Below, piece after piece: positions 50,396-58,666 of a stretch of 64,000 nucleotides of DNA (positions within the stretch are counted from its first letter, which is position 1; the number at the start of each line of letters is the position of its first letter). This DNA comes from Pseudoalteromonas phenolica (GTDB lineage Bacteria; Pseudomonadota; Gammaproteobacteria; Enterobacterales; Alteromonadaceae), in NCBI RefSeq assembly GCF_001444405.1, contig NZ_CP013187.1, positions 248,001 to 312,000 on the forward strand, in the 5' to 3' direction. The position numbers and the translations under genes were made by a program. Under the pieces are notes generated by a model, which did not search any database, had not been told where the DNA came from, and saw only the letters and a program-made list of their open reading frames with translations.

Positions 50396-52230
50396 AGCAG
50401 CAATCAGGATTTACCTTAATTAAAGTCATGTTAATGAGCACTATGGCGAGTGTGGTGGTGATTGGTGCCCTTAAAGAAACCGTTATTCAAGAACGTTTAA
50501 CGGGCAACTTTCAAAAAGACATGAATGCACGTCTGCTCGCTGAAAAAGGTATTTTTACTGCGGCAAATAACTTGCAAAAGATTGTATCAGATAACAGTAG
50601 CTTTTCCGTTGATGACTTAGTCAATCAGCATGGTTTACATGTTGGAAACGGTGAAATAGGCGATGACACGGTTTATAAAGCACGTCTGAGTAAAAGTGCG
50701 GAAGGGTTACTTGAAATTACGAGTCTAGGTCAGCGCTATTATGGCGATGCGAATCAACAGCTTGTTGCTCGCTTTGAATTAAAACCAGCAGATATTAAAT
50801 CCCCCTTTCAGCATGCTGTTACGGGATGTAAAGGCGTTAATTTATCTGGTAGTGGTGTGGTTGATAGTTATGACTCCAGTAAAGGCCCATATTCAGAGAC
50901 TAATCGAGACTCTTCAGGGCATGTAAATACTGTGATTGGTGATTCGAGTGTCACGATTACTGGTAATTCGCCGATTAAAGGCGATGTGAAAGCATCGGGG
51001 GTAATATATCTTAAAGGCTCTTCACCCATTATCGGAGATGTACACTCAAATACTGGTGTTGAGATCAGCGGTGGTGGCGGAACGAGTTATCGTGTTGAGG
51101 GCAATGTTTACTCAGGGGGCTTTTTTACTCATCGAGGTGGTGAGGTTAAGGGCTATGTAAGAGCTGTAGGCAATGTCGAGATGAAATGGGGTAGTAAGAT
51201 CATTAATGCAAACAATGATCCCTACGACATTATGTATGGTGGGACAGGTAACTTTCCTGCGAGTTATCACGCGCAAGAATCTGTTCAGCTAGATGATGGC
51301 ACTACAAGGCAGAATGTGTCTTACTCTGATGCTTATTTTAGAAAAACACCAGAGATAGAGCCTGTAAAAGTATATGACCCAAGCTCTCCTGATTATGATC
51401 CTGCAAAACCAAATAAAGAGTGTGATCCCTTTGAATTACCTTTAAATATGCCAGATGTGATGGAGCAGAACCCTGAGCGGGATCAGGATTTCGCGGTCGG
51501 TGCGACACAAACCTATATGTTTACTCCTAAAATAGGCCGCTTGATGACATCTCAAGTTGGCATCAAAAAGGCTGTCGCTTTAGATTCAAAAAAAGCAGAG
51601 ATTTATTTGTTTGATAACTTGAGTCAAAGCCATGGCATTTCAGACACGACAGAAGAGCGTGTGTTTGGCATGAAAAATTTTAAGGTATACAGTGATGGTA
51701 AGATGACTATCACTGGTGGCGATGTGATTTTTTTAGTTGATGGCGACTTTGTGTTAGATGGAAATGCTAAGTTAACTATCAAGTCAGGCAGTAGTTTAAC
51801 TGTGTTTACCACAGGCAAAGTGATTTTAGGCGCCAGTGGGCAAGTGATCACAGAAAAAGAAGGTATGACTTCAAGCGGCATACCTAGTTTGAATTTTTTC
51901 TCTTCATATTCAGGCAGAGATGGATTTCAAGTGAAGGGAGCATCAGACATGTATGCAACAATCTATGCACCTTTAACACAAGTAAAACTCTCAGGTAGTG
52001 GGCAACTCTATGGTACTGTGAGAGGCTCTATTATTGATTCCTCTGGGGGCAGTGGCGTGCATTTTGACTCAGCTCTTAAAGATGTGAATTTTGGTTCTGG
52101 TGGTGGCAGCGATGAGAAATCTCAGCTTATTTTTAAAGGTTGGTTCTTTGAGCCTGCCAAGCCACTGCCTGATTTAGAGACTGATGAAGGTGAAACGAGC
52201 AATTCTGATAGCGGAAGTACGGACGACTAA
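50392..52230 (+). CDS. Oversized PilX-like pilin with long beta-rich C-terminal domain
   Basis: A 612-residue protein with a pilin N-terminus (QQSG/FTLIKVMLMSTMASVVVIGALKE) and the PilX-type follow-up ERLTGNFQKDMNARLLAEKGI. Position +5 is Lys, not Glu; PilX and GspK tip pilins also lack Glu+5. Ordinary PilX has about 170-200 residues. Here about 450 further residues form a Gly/Ser/Val-rich region with repeated strands (SGSGVVDS, GNSPIKGDVKASGVIYLKGSSPIIGDVH, KLTIKSGSSLTVFTTGKVILG) that suggests a beta-helix, ending in an acidic Asp/Ser tail. Start GTG 50392 with AAGGAAA before it. No pilY1 follows. Confidence 0.8.
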   Translation: MKQQSGFTLIKVMLMSTMASVVVIGALKETVIQERLTGNFQKDMNARLLAEKGIFTAANNLQKIVSDNSSFSVDDLVNQHGLHVGNGEIGDDTVYKARLSKSAEGLLEITSLGQRYYGDANQQLVARFELKPADIKSPFQHAVTGCKGVNLSGSGVVDSYDSSKGPYSETNRDSSGHVNTVIGDSSVTITGNSPIKGDVKASGVIYLKGSSPIIGDVHSNTGVEISGGGGTSYRVEGNVYSGGFFTHRGGEVKGYVRAVGNVEMKWGSKIINANNDPYDIMYGGTGNFPASYHAQESVQLDDGTTRQNVSYSDAYFRKTPEIEPVKVYDPSSPDYDPAKPNKECDPFELPLNMPDVMEQNPERDQDFAVGATQTYMFTPKIGRLMTSQVGIKKAVALDSKKAEIYLFDNLSQSHGISDTTEERVFGMKNFKVYSDGKMTITGGDVIFLVDGDFVLDGNAKLTIKSGSSLTVFTTGKVILGASGQVITEKEGMTSSGIPSLNFFSSYSGRDGFQVKGASDMYATIYAPLTQVKLSGSGQLYGTVRGSIIDSSGGSGVHFDSALKDVNFGSGGGSDEKSQLIFKGWFFEPAKPLPDLETDEGETSNSDSGSTDD

Positions 52231-52249
52231 CACCACAAGATGCAACTAG

Positions 52250-52305
52250 CAGCATTTCATTGCAAAATAGACTTTGCTTTGTAATGCTGTCTCTTCAAAT
52301 TTTTT
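52250..52305 (+). terminator. Probable terminator of the pilin operon
   Basis: CAGCATT (52250-52256) pairs with AATGCTG (52283-52289); an inner stem GCAAA/TTTGC (52262-52266, 52273-52277) extends it. A run of eight T's follows at about 52300. Confidence 0.5.
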
Positions 52306-52403
52306 TTAATTCTTTTAAACCTTTTTAAGCCAAGATGGCGTCTTAGATAATAACAATTAAGCAAAACGCCAAACTGGGTAAAACCCGATAAAGGAATAGT
52401 GTC

Positions 52404-52967
52404 ATGTTAATCGATGCCAAAGAGGCATTTTCGAACACGAATAGAGATGAGCAAACAGATGACCTAGTGCATAAAGTACAGCAGGGTGATCAGGAGGCGT
52501 TTGCCCAGCTTTATCGACAGCATGAGAAACCGGTATTTGCTTTGTGTTTAAGACTGCTTGCCGATCAACAGCATGCAGAAGATGTTACACAAGAAGTGTT
52601 TGTACAGTTATGGCATAAAATTTCGCAGTTTCAGGGGCAGTCAAAGTTTTCGACTTGGTTGCACAGTGTCACAAGTAATATTGCCATTAGTTATTTGCGC
52701 AAACATAAGAATTGGCTGCAAAAAGTTGTGAGCTTTGAGCAAAGCGGTATGGATGAACAGAGCCTTGCAATGTGCAGTGGTTTAAACGGACTCGACAAGT
52801 TAATTTTGCGCTTACCAGAACGTGCTCGCTTAGTGTTTGTTCTCCATGCTGTTGAAGGGTATCGGCATGAAGAAATCGGCAATATGTTAGGTATGGCAGT
52901 GGGGTCAAGTAAGTCTCAATACCATCGCGCTAGACAATTATTACAGGAGTGGTACGAGCATGAGTAA
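52404..52967 (+). CDS. ECF-type RNA polymerase sigma factor
   Basis: A 187-residue sigma factor: region 2 reads FAQLYRQHEKPVFALCLRLLADQQHAEDVTQEVFVQLWHKISQFQGQSKFSTWLHSVTSNIAISYLRK (about 32-100), and region 4 reads LPERARLVFVLHAVEGYRHEEIGNMLGMAVGSSKSQYHRARQLL (about 135-180). There are no regions 1 or 3, so it is the ECF class. It overlaps the next gene by 8 bases, in the pattern of a sigma/anti-sigma pair, and the operon ends with a DUF4097 protein that may be its target or its regulator. Confidence 0.88.
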   Translation: MLIDAKEAFSNTNRDEQTDDLVHKVQQGDQEAFAQLYRQHEKPVFALCLRLLADQQHAEDVTQEVFVQLWHKISQFQGQSKFSTWLHSVTSNIAISYLRKHKNWLQKVVSFEQSGMDEQSLAMCSGLNGLDKLILRLPERARLVFVLHAVEGYRHEEIGNMLGMAVGSSKSQYHRARQLLQEWYEHE

Positions 52968-53436
52968 AGTCAACTTTGACGACTTCTTAAAAGAAGAGCT
53001 GGCAAAGCCAAGTGATACCGCGCCAAGCCGTGATTTATGGCCTGGGATTGAACGCGCAATAGCTGAACCAGCCAAAACACCTCTTAGTGAGAAGCAGTAT
53101 TGGCCGAAAGTCACCGGCATTGCAGCGTGTTTTATAGCGGGGTTATTGGCATGGAATGTCAGTATGACGCACCCTGAGCAAAACACCATGCGTGACTTAA
53201 GCGTACTGTTCGAACAGCAAAAGCAGGCATTACTTGTACAGTATGAAGCTCAACCAGCTTTAACAAATGACTGGCAGCAACAACTTGATGAATTAGAACA
53301 GGCTGAGCAAGCTGTGAAGCTTGCCTTACAAAATGATCCTGAAAATGCCGCGCTGCTAAAAATGCTCGCGCAGGTCTATCAGCAGCAATTAGATTTAATC
53401 AACCGTGTACATGCACCAAGTTGGCAACAAATTTAG
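52960..53436 (+). CDS. Probable anti-sigma factor with one membrane span
   Basis: A 158-residue protein without a strong family match. Residues 1-45 are hydrophilic (MSKVNFDDFLKEELAKPSDTAPSRDLWPGIERAI), about 50-66 is a single membrane span (VTGIAACFIAGLLAWNV), and the C-terminal part is a Gln/Glu/Leu-rich helix (LFEQQKQALLVQYEAQ...LKMLAQVYQQQLDLI). The N-terminal part lacks the zinc-binding His-Cys-Cys of ZAS anti-sigmas. The role is inferred from the overlap with the sigma gene (8 bases) and the topology, cytoplasmic N and periplasmic C. Confidence 0.6.
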   Translation: MSKVNFDDFLKEELAKPSDTAPSRDLWPGIERAIAEPAKTPLSEKQYWPKVTGIAACFIAGLLAWNVSMTHPEQNTMRDLSVLFEQQKQALLVQYEAQPALTNDWQQQLDELEQAEQAVKLALQNDPENAALLKMLAQVYQQQLDLINRVHAPSWQQI

Positions 53437-53446
53437 GAGAAAAAAG

Positions 53447-54385
53447 ATGAATAAACTACTAACAGGACTATTATTTTTCCCATTCGCTTGTCTTGCAGGT
53501 GAAGCTATCGATAAGCAGATTTCAGTACCAGCCAATGGCAAGATCGTGATTGAAAACCAACGCGGTGAAGTAGACATCAAATCTTGGGATAAATCAGAAT
53601 TTAAGGTTACAGGCTCACTCGATGAGATTGCTAAGGGCTACAAACTTGAGAACAATGGCTCTGTCACAGAGTTTATTGTTGAAATGCCTAAGCGTTATAA
53701 AGGCTGGAACAAAGGCGATGGCTCTAAACTGACGATTTATATGCCAAAAAACAGTGAGCTGAGCTTTGAAGGTATAAACGTGAATATCTCTGCGACGGAA
53801 TTATTAGCAGGTGCACGCATTAAAACGGTCAATGGTGATATCAAAGCGACGCAACTAGAAGGTAAAGTAAGCCTCGAAACGGTTAATGGCGATGTTGATG
53901 CAAACAAGTTATCGGGTGATTTACGCTTTGAAACGGTTAATGGTGACATTAATGATATGAACTCTAAAGGTGAGTTGAGATTCAATGCTGTGAATGGTGA
54001 TATTGAAAGTGATACGGAGGCAACAGATATACGTCTTGAAAATGTTAACGGTGAAGTAGACTTCAAAGTCGCCTCATTAAGGGACTTACGATTAAATACA
54101 GTGAATGGTGAGATTAAAGTGCAAGTCAAAGCGCTACAGTCTAATGCTCGCATTAATATGGATACCGTAAGTGGTGATGTTCGCTTGTATTTCCCGAGCG
54201 ACGTATCAGCTCGCTTTGATATTGATGCGCACTCTGGTGGTCGTATTATTAATGAATTGAGTCGCGATAAAGTCAAGAAAGCCAAGTATGGTCCGTCACG
54301 TGAGTTAGAATTTATTCTCAATGGCGGTGATGCAGATGTTGAAATTGATACCGTCAGTGGTCGTATTGAGTTAAAGAAAAACTAA
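53447..54385 (+). CDS. DUF4097-type beta-repeat exported protein
   Basis: A 312-residue protein with a signal peptide (MNKLLTGLLFFPFACLAG). From about residue 110 to 230 it has at least six copies of a repeat of about 20 residues with the core (E/K)TVNGD(I/V), each followed by strands and turns; then TVSGDVRLYFPSDVSARFDIDAHSGG, which is the C-terminal part of DUF4097 (putative adhesin) proteins. The repeat suggests a right-handed beta-helix. It is probably periplasmic. TAGGAG precedes the ATG at 53447. Third gene of the sigma operon, 10 bases after the anti-sigma gene. Confidence 0.82.
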   Translation: MNKLLTGLLFFPFACLAGEAIDKQISVPANGKIVIENQRGEVDIKSWDKSEFKVTGSLDEIAKGYKLENNGSVTEFIVEMPKRYKGWNKGDGSKLTIYMPKNSELSFEGINVNISATELLAGARIKTVNGDIKATQLEGKVSLETVNGDVDANKLSGDLRFETVNGDINDMNSKGELRFNAVNGDIESDTEATDIRLENVNGEVDFKVASLRDLRLNTVNGEIKVQVKALQSNARINMDTVSGDVRLYFPSDVSARFDIDAHSGGRIINELSRDKVKKAKYGPSRELEFILNGGDADVEIDTVSGRIELKKN

Positions 54386-54406
54386 ATAAATCGTAAAGTC
54401 GATAAC

Positions 54407-54431
54407 AGGCCTCCAAGTGAGGCCTTTTTTA
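54407..54431 (+). terminator. Rho-independent terminator of the ECF sigma operon
   Basis: AGGCCTC / GAGGCCT stem (54407-54413, 54419-54425) with a five-base loop, followed by TTTTT. Confidence 0.93.
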
Positions 54432-54451
54432 TTTCAGCTATTCTAATAATT

Positions 54452-54495
54452 ATACCAACCCTCAAAATAGATCACTTAATTAAGAGGGTTGGTAT
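54452..54495. repeat. 44-bp palindromic repeat related to the MITE at 39443
   Basis: ATACCAACCCTC (54452-54463) and GAGGGTTGGTAT (54484-54495) are a perfect 12-bp inverted repeat around a 20-base centre. About 26 bases from inside the left arm to inside the right arm (CTCAAAATAG...AAGAG) are identical to the right end of the 407-bp element. It could be a solo end or an internal-deletion derivative. The gap between terminator and dnaB otherwise holds nothing clear. Confidence 0.7.
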
Positions 54496-54575
54496 TAGAA
54501 AGTCGCTTTACGCTTTTAAGTTGCTTCGCTAGGAGCTAAAATACTCCTCTTAATTCTTTTAGATTGTGTAGTGCT

Positions 54576-55955
54576 ATGGCTAAACCAGATCATCAAGTCG
54601 ATACCCTCAAAGTTCCTCCTCATTCCATTGAAGCTGAGCAGTCCGTGCTTGGTGGCTTAATGCTAGATAATCAGGCCTTTGACCGTGTTGCTGAATTGGT
54701 GGTGTCGCAAGACTTTTACACCCGCACCCATAAGTTAATTTTTGAAGCGATGGAAAAGCTGGTTGAGCAAAGTCAACCAATCGACTTAATCACGATCTCT
54801 GAAAGCCTTGAAAAGAATAATCAACTCAGTGCGGTGGGTGGCTTTGCATATTTGGCAGAAATAGCTAAAAACACGCCAAGTGCAGCCAATATCGATGCAT
54901 ATGCTGCGATTGTACGTGAGCGTGCTGTTGTTCGTGAGATGATCACGGTAGCGAATGAAATTGCCGAAGCGGGCTTTAATCCGGAAGGGCGTGATAGCCA
55001 TGAACTACTCGATTTAGCTGAAAGTAAAGTATTTAAGATAGCTGAGCAGCGCTCTAAGAGTACCGAAGGTCCGCAAAGTATCCACTCAATCTTAGAAAAA
55101 ACAGTCGATAAGATTGAAGAGCTTTATCAGTCACCGCAAGATGGTGTTACAGGGGTAAGTTCTGGGTATAACGACCTAGACCAAATGACAGCAGGTTTAC
55201 AGCCGTCAGACTTAATCATCGTTGCGGCACGTCCTTCAATGGGTAAAACCACCTTTGCGATGAACTTGGCTGAGCATGCAGCGATGACCCAAGACAAGCC
55301 TGTACTGATTTACTCACTAGAGATGCCCTCAGAACAGATCATGATGAGGATGTTGGCCTCTTTAGGTAGAATTAACCAGACTAAAGTGCGTACAGGTCAA
55401 TTAGATGACGAAGATTGGGCACGCTTATCGTCAACCATGGGTTTATTGATGGAAAAAGGTAAGATGTACATCGATGATGCATCAGGCCTAACACCAACCG
55501 ATGTTCGTTCTCGCGCACGTCGTATTGCTCGTGACCATGGCGGTATCAGTATGATCATGGTCGACTACTTACAGCTAATGCGTGTACCTAGTTTATCAGA
55601 TAATCGTACCTTAGAAATTGCTGAAATTTCCCGTTCACTAAAAGCGCTGGCAAAAGAGCTACAATGCCCGGTTATCGCGCTGTCTCAGCTTAACCGTACA
55701 CTAGAGCAACGTGCCGATAAACGTCCAGTAAACTCCGACTTACGTGAATCGGGTTCAATCGAGCAGGATGCCGACTTAATCATGTTCATCTATCGTGATG
55801 AAGTGTATAACGAAGACAGCCCAGATAAGGGGGTGGCAGAAATAATCATCGGTAAACAGCGTAATGGTCCGATTGGTAAGGTTAGGTTAACCTTCCAGGG
55901 GCAATTCTCTCGTTTTGACAATTATGCAGGACCTGCATTTGATGATGAGTATTAA
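54576..55955 (+). CDS. dnaB: Replicative DNA helicase DnaB
   Basis: DnaB is the hexameric 5'-3' helicase of the replication fork. The 459 residues contain the N-terminal primase-binding domain (PPHSIEAEQSVLGGLMLDNQAFDRV, about 14-120), the linker helix, and the RecA-like domain with Walker A AARPSMGKTTFAMN near 205-218, Walker B IMVDYLQLM near 325-333 and the DnaB motif SQLNRTLEQRADKRP. The frame reaches a GTG at 54564; ATG 54576 is chosen as the family start although no clear Shine-Dalgarno site is visible. No intein is present. Confidence 0.97.
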   Translation: MAKPDHQVDTLKVPPHSIEAEQSVLGGLMLDNQAFDRVAELVVSQDFYTRTHKLIFEAMEKLVEQSQPIDLITISESLEKNNQLSAVGGFAYLAEIAKNTPSAANIDAYAAIVRERAVVREMITVANEIAEAGFNPEGRDSHELLDLAESKVFKIAEQRSKSTEGPQSIHSILEKTVDKIEELYQSPQDGVTGVSSGYNDLDQMTAGLQPSDLIIVAARPSMGKTTFAMNLAEHAAMTQDKPVLIYSLEMPSEQIMMRMLASLGRINQTKVRTGQLDDEDWARLSSTMGLLMEKGKMYIDDASGLTPTDVRSRARRIARDHGGISMIMVDYLQLMRVPSLSDNRTLEIAEISRSLKALAKELQCPVIALSQLNRTLEQRADKRPVNSDLRESGSIEQDADLIMFIYRDEVYNEDSPDKGVAEIIIGKQRNGPIGKVRLTFQGQFSRFDNYAGPAFDDEY

Positions 55956-56001
55956 GCGCTGGTAGCTTAATACTTTTTGCAGGTCGCACACGAGAGGCTG
56001 T

Positions 56002-57090
56002 ATGAGATTAGCAACCGCAGAAATTAACTTAACCGCACTGGCGACTAACCTCGCTCGTATCAAGCAAATCGCGCCAAACAGCAAAGTGATGGCGGTATTA
56101 AAAGCCAATGCGTATGGGCATGGTCTGGTGACGATAGCACAGCATTTGCAGGGGGCCGATGCGTTTGCTGTGGCTAGAATCGATGAGGCCTTGGCACTTC
56201 GTGCTGGTGGGCTGACTAAACCCATTGTCTTATTAGAAGGTTTCTTTGAAGCAAGTGATTTACCGATCTTATTGGCGAATAACTTCGAAACCATCATACA
56301 TGACGAGCACCAATTGGCTGCGTTAGAGCAGGCAAATTTAGATGCTCCGATAGCTACTTGGCTAAAAATAGATACAGGTATGCACCGTCTAGGCATTGAA
56401 CCTGAACAGCTAGAGCAGTTTTACTCTCGCCTCAAAGCCACACAAAATGCGAAGCAAGATGTGCGCTTAATGACGCACTTTCCGTGTGCTGACGATACTA
56501 AAAACAACAAGACGTTGTCGCAAATTCAGCATTTTTCCAAATTGGTCGGAGATAAAATCGAACAAATTTGTTTGGCTAATTCTGCGGGCATTATTGCTTG
56601 GCCAGATAGCCATGGTGATTGGATAAGACCTGGACTCATGCTGTATGGCGTTTCGCCGATGCTTGATTCAGTCGGCTCAGATCATGGCTTATCGGCAGTG
56701 ATGTCTTTAAAAACCCGTGTGATAGCCAAACGTTCTATTCCAGCGGGAGAGCGAGTGGGCTATGGCGGACGTTGGCAGAGTCAAGAAGCGACGCAACTTG
56801 CAGTGGTTGCTATGGGCTACGGTGATGGTTATCCGCGTCATGCGCAAGAAGGCACGCCGGTTGTGATCAATGGCAAACGATATGGCATTGTCGGCAGTGT
56901 GTCGATGGATATGATCACGGTTGATATTGGCGCAGAAAATGACTCAGTTCAGGTCGGTGATGAAGTAGAAATGTGGGGGGAAAACTTGCCTGTTGAAAAA
57001 GTTGCACAATGTGCAGGGACGATACCATACGAACTGCTATGTAATGTCACACCGAGAGTGAGTTATCAATACATAAAAGATAAAAAGTAA
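56002..57090 (+). CDS. alr: Alanine racemase
   Basis: Alr makes D-alanine for peptidoglycan. The 362 residues start MRLATAEINLTALATNLARIK, with the PLP lysine in MAVLKANAYGHGL near 34, HRLGIEPEQ, SAGIIAWPDSHGDWIRPGLMLYG and the C-terminal barrel with GYGDGYPR and VSMDMITVD (catalytic Tyr and neighbours). The dnaB-alr order is conserved in E. coli. Confidence 0.97.
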   Translation: MRLATAEINLTALATNLARIKQIAPNSKVMAVLKANAYGHGLVTIAQHLQGADAFAVARIDEALALRAGGLTKPIVLLEGFFEASDLPILLANNFETIIHDEHQLAALEQANLDAPIATWLKIDTGMHRLGIEPEQLEQFYSRLKATQNAKQDVRLMTHFPCADDTKNNKTLSQIQHFSKLVGDKIEQICLANSAGIIAWPDSHGDWIRPGLMLYGVSPMLDSVGSDHGLSAVMSLKTRVIAKRSIPAGERVGYGGRWQSQEATQLAVVAMGYGDGYPRHAQEGTPVVINGKRYGIVGSVSMDMITVDIGAENDSVQVGDEVEMWGENLPVEKVAQCAGTIPYELLCNVTPRVSYQYIKDKK

Positions 57091-57116
57091 GCGGCCAATG
57101 TGCCGCTTATTTTATT
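57089..57116 (+). terminator. Terminator of alr, overlapping its stop codon
   Basis: AAGCGGC (57089-57095) and GCCGCTT (57102-57108), then ATTTTATT. The left arm begins in the alr TAA. Convergent yjbQ ends 12 bases away, so it may serve both. Confidence 0.75.
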
Positions 57117-57127
57117 GGTATGAAGTA

Positions 57128-57556
57128 TCAATAAAGTTCGCCAGACAAGGTGGCAACAATACTTCTACCGCCAGCATAATCTCTGTGCTCACCTAAATAC
57201 ACGCCTTGCCAAGTACCTAACATGAGTCGCCCTTGACTAATTGGGATACTGATTTGGCAACCTAGTGTGCTTGATTTTATGTGTGCAGGCATATCGTCAT
57301 CACCTTCATAGTCATGCTTATAATAAGGCTGACGTTCAGGCACAAAGTGATTAAAGTGGCTTTCCATATCCATACGTACAGTCGGATCGGCATTTTCATT
57401 GATGGTTAAACTAGCTGACGTATGCTGCAAAAATAAATGTAAAATGCCAACTTGATAGTTATGGATCTCTGGAATTTGCTTGATAATGTCATCTGTAATT
57501 AGATGAAAGCCGCGAGACTTCGCGGCTAGAGTGAATTTAGCTTGCTGCCAACTCAT
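57128..57556 (-). CDS. yjbQ: YjbQ family protein (UPF0047; secondary thiamine-phosphate synthase type)
   Basis: A 142-residue protein with the UPF0047 pattern: GFHLITDDIIKQIPEIHNYQVGILHLFLQHTSASLTINENADPTVRMDMESHFNHFVPE near the start, and LMLGTWQGVYLGEHRDYAGGRSIVATLSGE at the end. His and Asp residues in HTSASL and NENADP are the likely metal/catalytic site. Some members have weak thiamine-phosphate synthase activity; the physiological role is unsettled. It overlaps cheX by 4 bases. Confidence 0.93.
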   Translation of the reverse strand: MSWQQAKFTLAAKSRGFHLITDDIIKQIPEIHNYQVGILHLFLQHTSASLTINENADPTVRMDMESHFNHFVPERQPYYKHDYEGDDDMPAHIKSSTLGCQISIPISQGRLMLGTWQGVYLGEHRDYAGGRSIVATLSGELY

Positions 57557-58020
57557 AGTTTATCGAAGCTCACCTCGATATTTGCATTACCGTCTGCAGA
57601 TGTGAATGGCATAATAATTTTTGCCCCTTCACATTTGTGTGTAATGGTGTGGCCAGGTCCAGACACAACAATCGGCGTTGCCATGTCAAAATCATAACCT
57701 TTTTCACCCAGTAAGTTTTTAGCTCCGCCAGTGACCATGTTGGTAATTTCCCCAACCATATCAGTCACTTCTTCATTAATTTCGTCAGGCCTTTCACCTA
57801 ACATGCGTTCCATGATTGTCAATGCGAGCTGTTCGTCAAATGTAATTGAGAAAGAGCCTTTCGTTTGAGGGCCAACCATACCAATTAAACCCGACACATC
57901 ACCTTGAGCCACTTCGCCTTTTTTGATTTTTGGTTTTCCTGGCGTCAGTTCAGTCTGAGCCATTGTTGCTAAGACATTTATTAATGATGATAAAAAAGGG
58001 TTTATGAACTCTACTTTCAT
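57553..58020 (-). CDS. CheX-like chemotaxis phosphatase family protein
   Basis: A 155-residue protein of the CheC/CheX/FliY fold. The stretch EVTDMVGEITNMVTGGAKNLLGEKG carries the Glu...Asn pair (E-x-x-N) that in CheX attacks CheY-phosphate, near 90-115. The N-terminus MKVEFINPFLSSLINVLATMAQTEL is also typical. There are no other chemotaxis genes in the window, so it is a stand-alone member which may dephosphorylate CheY or another response regulator. It shares 4 bases with yjbQ. Confidence 0.85.
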   Translation of the reverse strand: MKVEFINPFLSSLINVLATMAQTELTPGKPKIKKGEVAQGDVSGLIGMVGPQTKGSFSITFDEQLALTIMERMLGERPDEINEEVTDMVGEITNMVTGGAKNLLGEKGYDFDMATPIVVSGPGHTITHKCEGAKIIMPFTSADGNANIEVSFDKL

Positions 58021-58089
58021 GTGCTGTTCCCTTGATTCTTAATTATTCAATTCTAGATTAAGTGTAGTGGTTTAATTGTATAACTGCAC

Positions 58090-58524
58090 TTAGTCTTTAC
58101 ACTTTTCACACTTACCATGTGCTTCAATTGTTTGGTTACTTACCTGAAAACCGCGCTCAGAGGCTAAGTTATTCAGCTCATGTGAGATTAAACTTGAGTG
58201 AAGCTCGTCAACATGTCCGCAATCATCGCAGATCAGTAATTGTACGGGGTGAATGTGATCAAAATGATGACAAAGCATGAATGCATTAGTGCTTTCAATT
58301 TTATGGATAAAACCAAGTTCAGATAAAAAATCTAATGCACGATAGATAGTCGCAGGTTTAGCACCTGGCTCAGACACTTTTAACTCTTCTAAAAGATCAT
58401 ATGCCCCAACTCCACCTTGCTTAGCAGCAAGTAGACGGAATACCTTTTCACGGATCGCCGTAAAACGCGCGCCACGGTTATCACAGACTTGTTTTGCTTT
58501 ATCGACTAATTGTTCAACATTCAT
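58090..58524 (-). CDS. zur: Zinc-uptake regulator Zur (Fur family)
   Basis: A 144-residue Fur-family repressor. The winged-helix part is LVDKAKQVCDNRGARFTAIREKVFRLLAAKQGGVGAYDLLEELK...KPATIYRALDFLSELGFIHKIES; the dimer part has HHFDHIHPVQLLICDDCGHVDEL with the CxxC pair and a C-terminal second pair in HGKCEKCKD, giving the structural zinc site of Zur. The Zur call over Fur rests on CxxC spacing and overall likeness to E. coli Zur. I see no convincing Zur box in the window. Confidence 0.88.
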   Translation of the reverse strand: MNVEQLVDKAKQVCDNRGARFTAIREKVFRLLAAKQGGVGAYDLLEELKVSEPGAKPATIYRALDFLSELGFIHKIESTNAFMLCHHFDHIHPVQLLICDDCGHVDELHSSLISHELNNLASERGFQVSNQTIEAHGKCEKCKD

Positions 58525-58666
58525 ACTTTAAAATCCTTACACTGCCAAACAATACTATCACATTCTTTTAAATAGTCTTGTTTTCGTGATGATTTATTCC
58601 GATATCTCAGCAAGTTTAACCATTTTTAAGACTTGATACTGAGGCTATTTAAAACGTCTCAATACA

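Noticed and set aside
53737..54321. A 194-codon antisense frame in the DUF4097 gene
   Set aside because: It mirrors the repeated VNGD codons; it has no start context or known domain.
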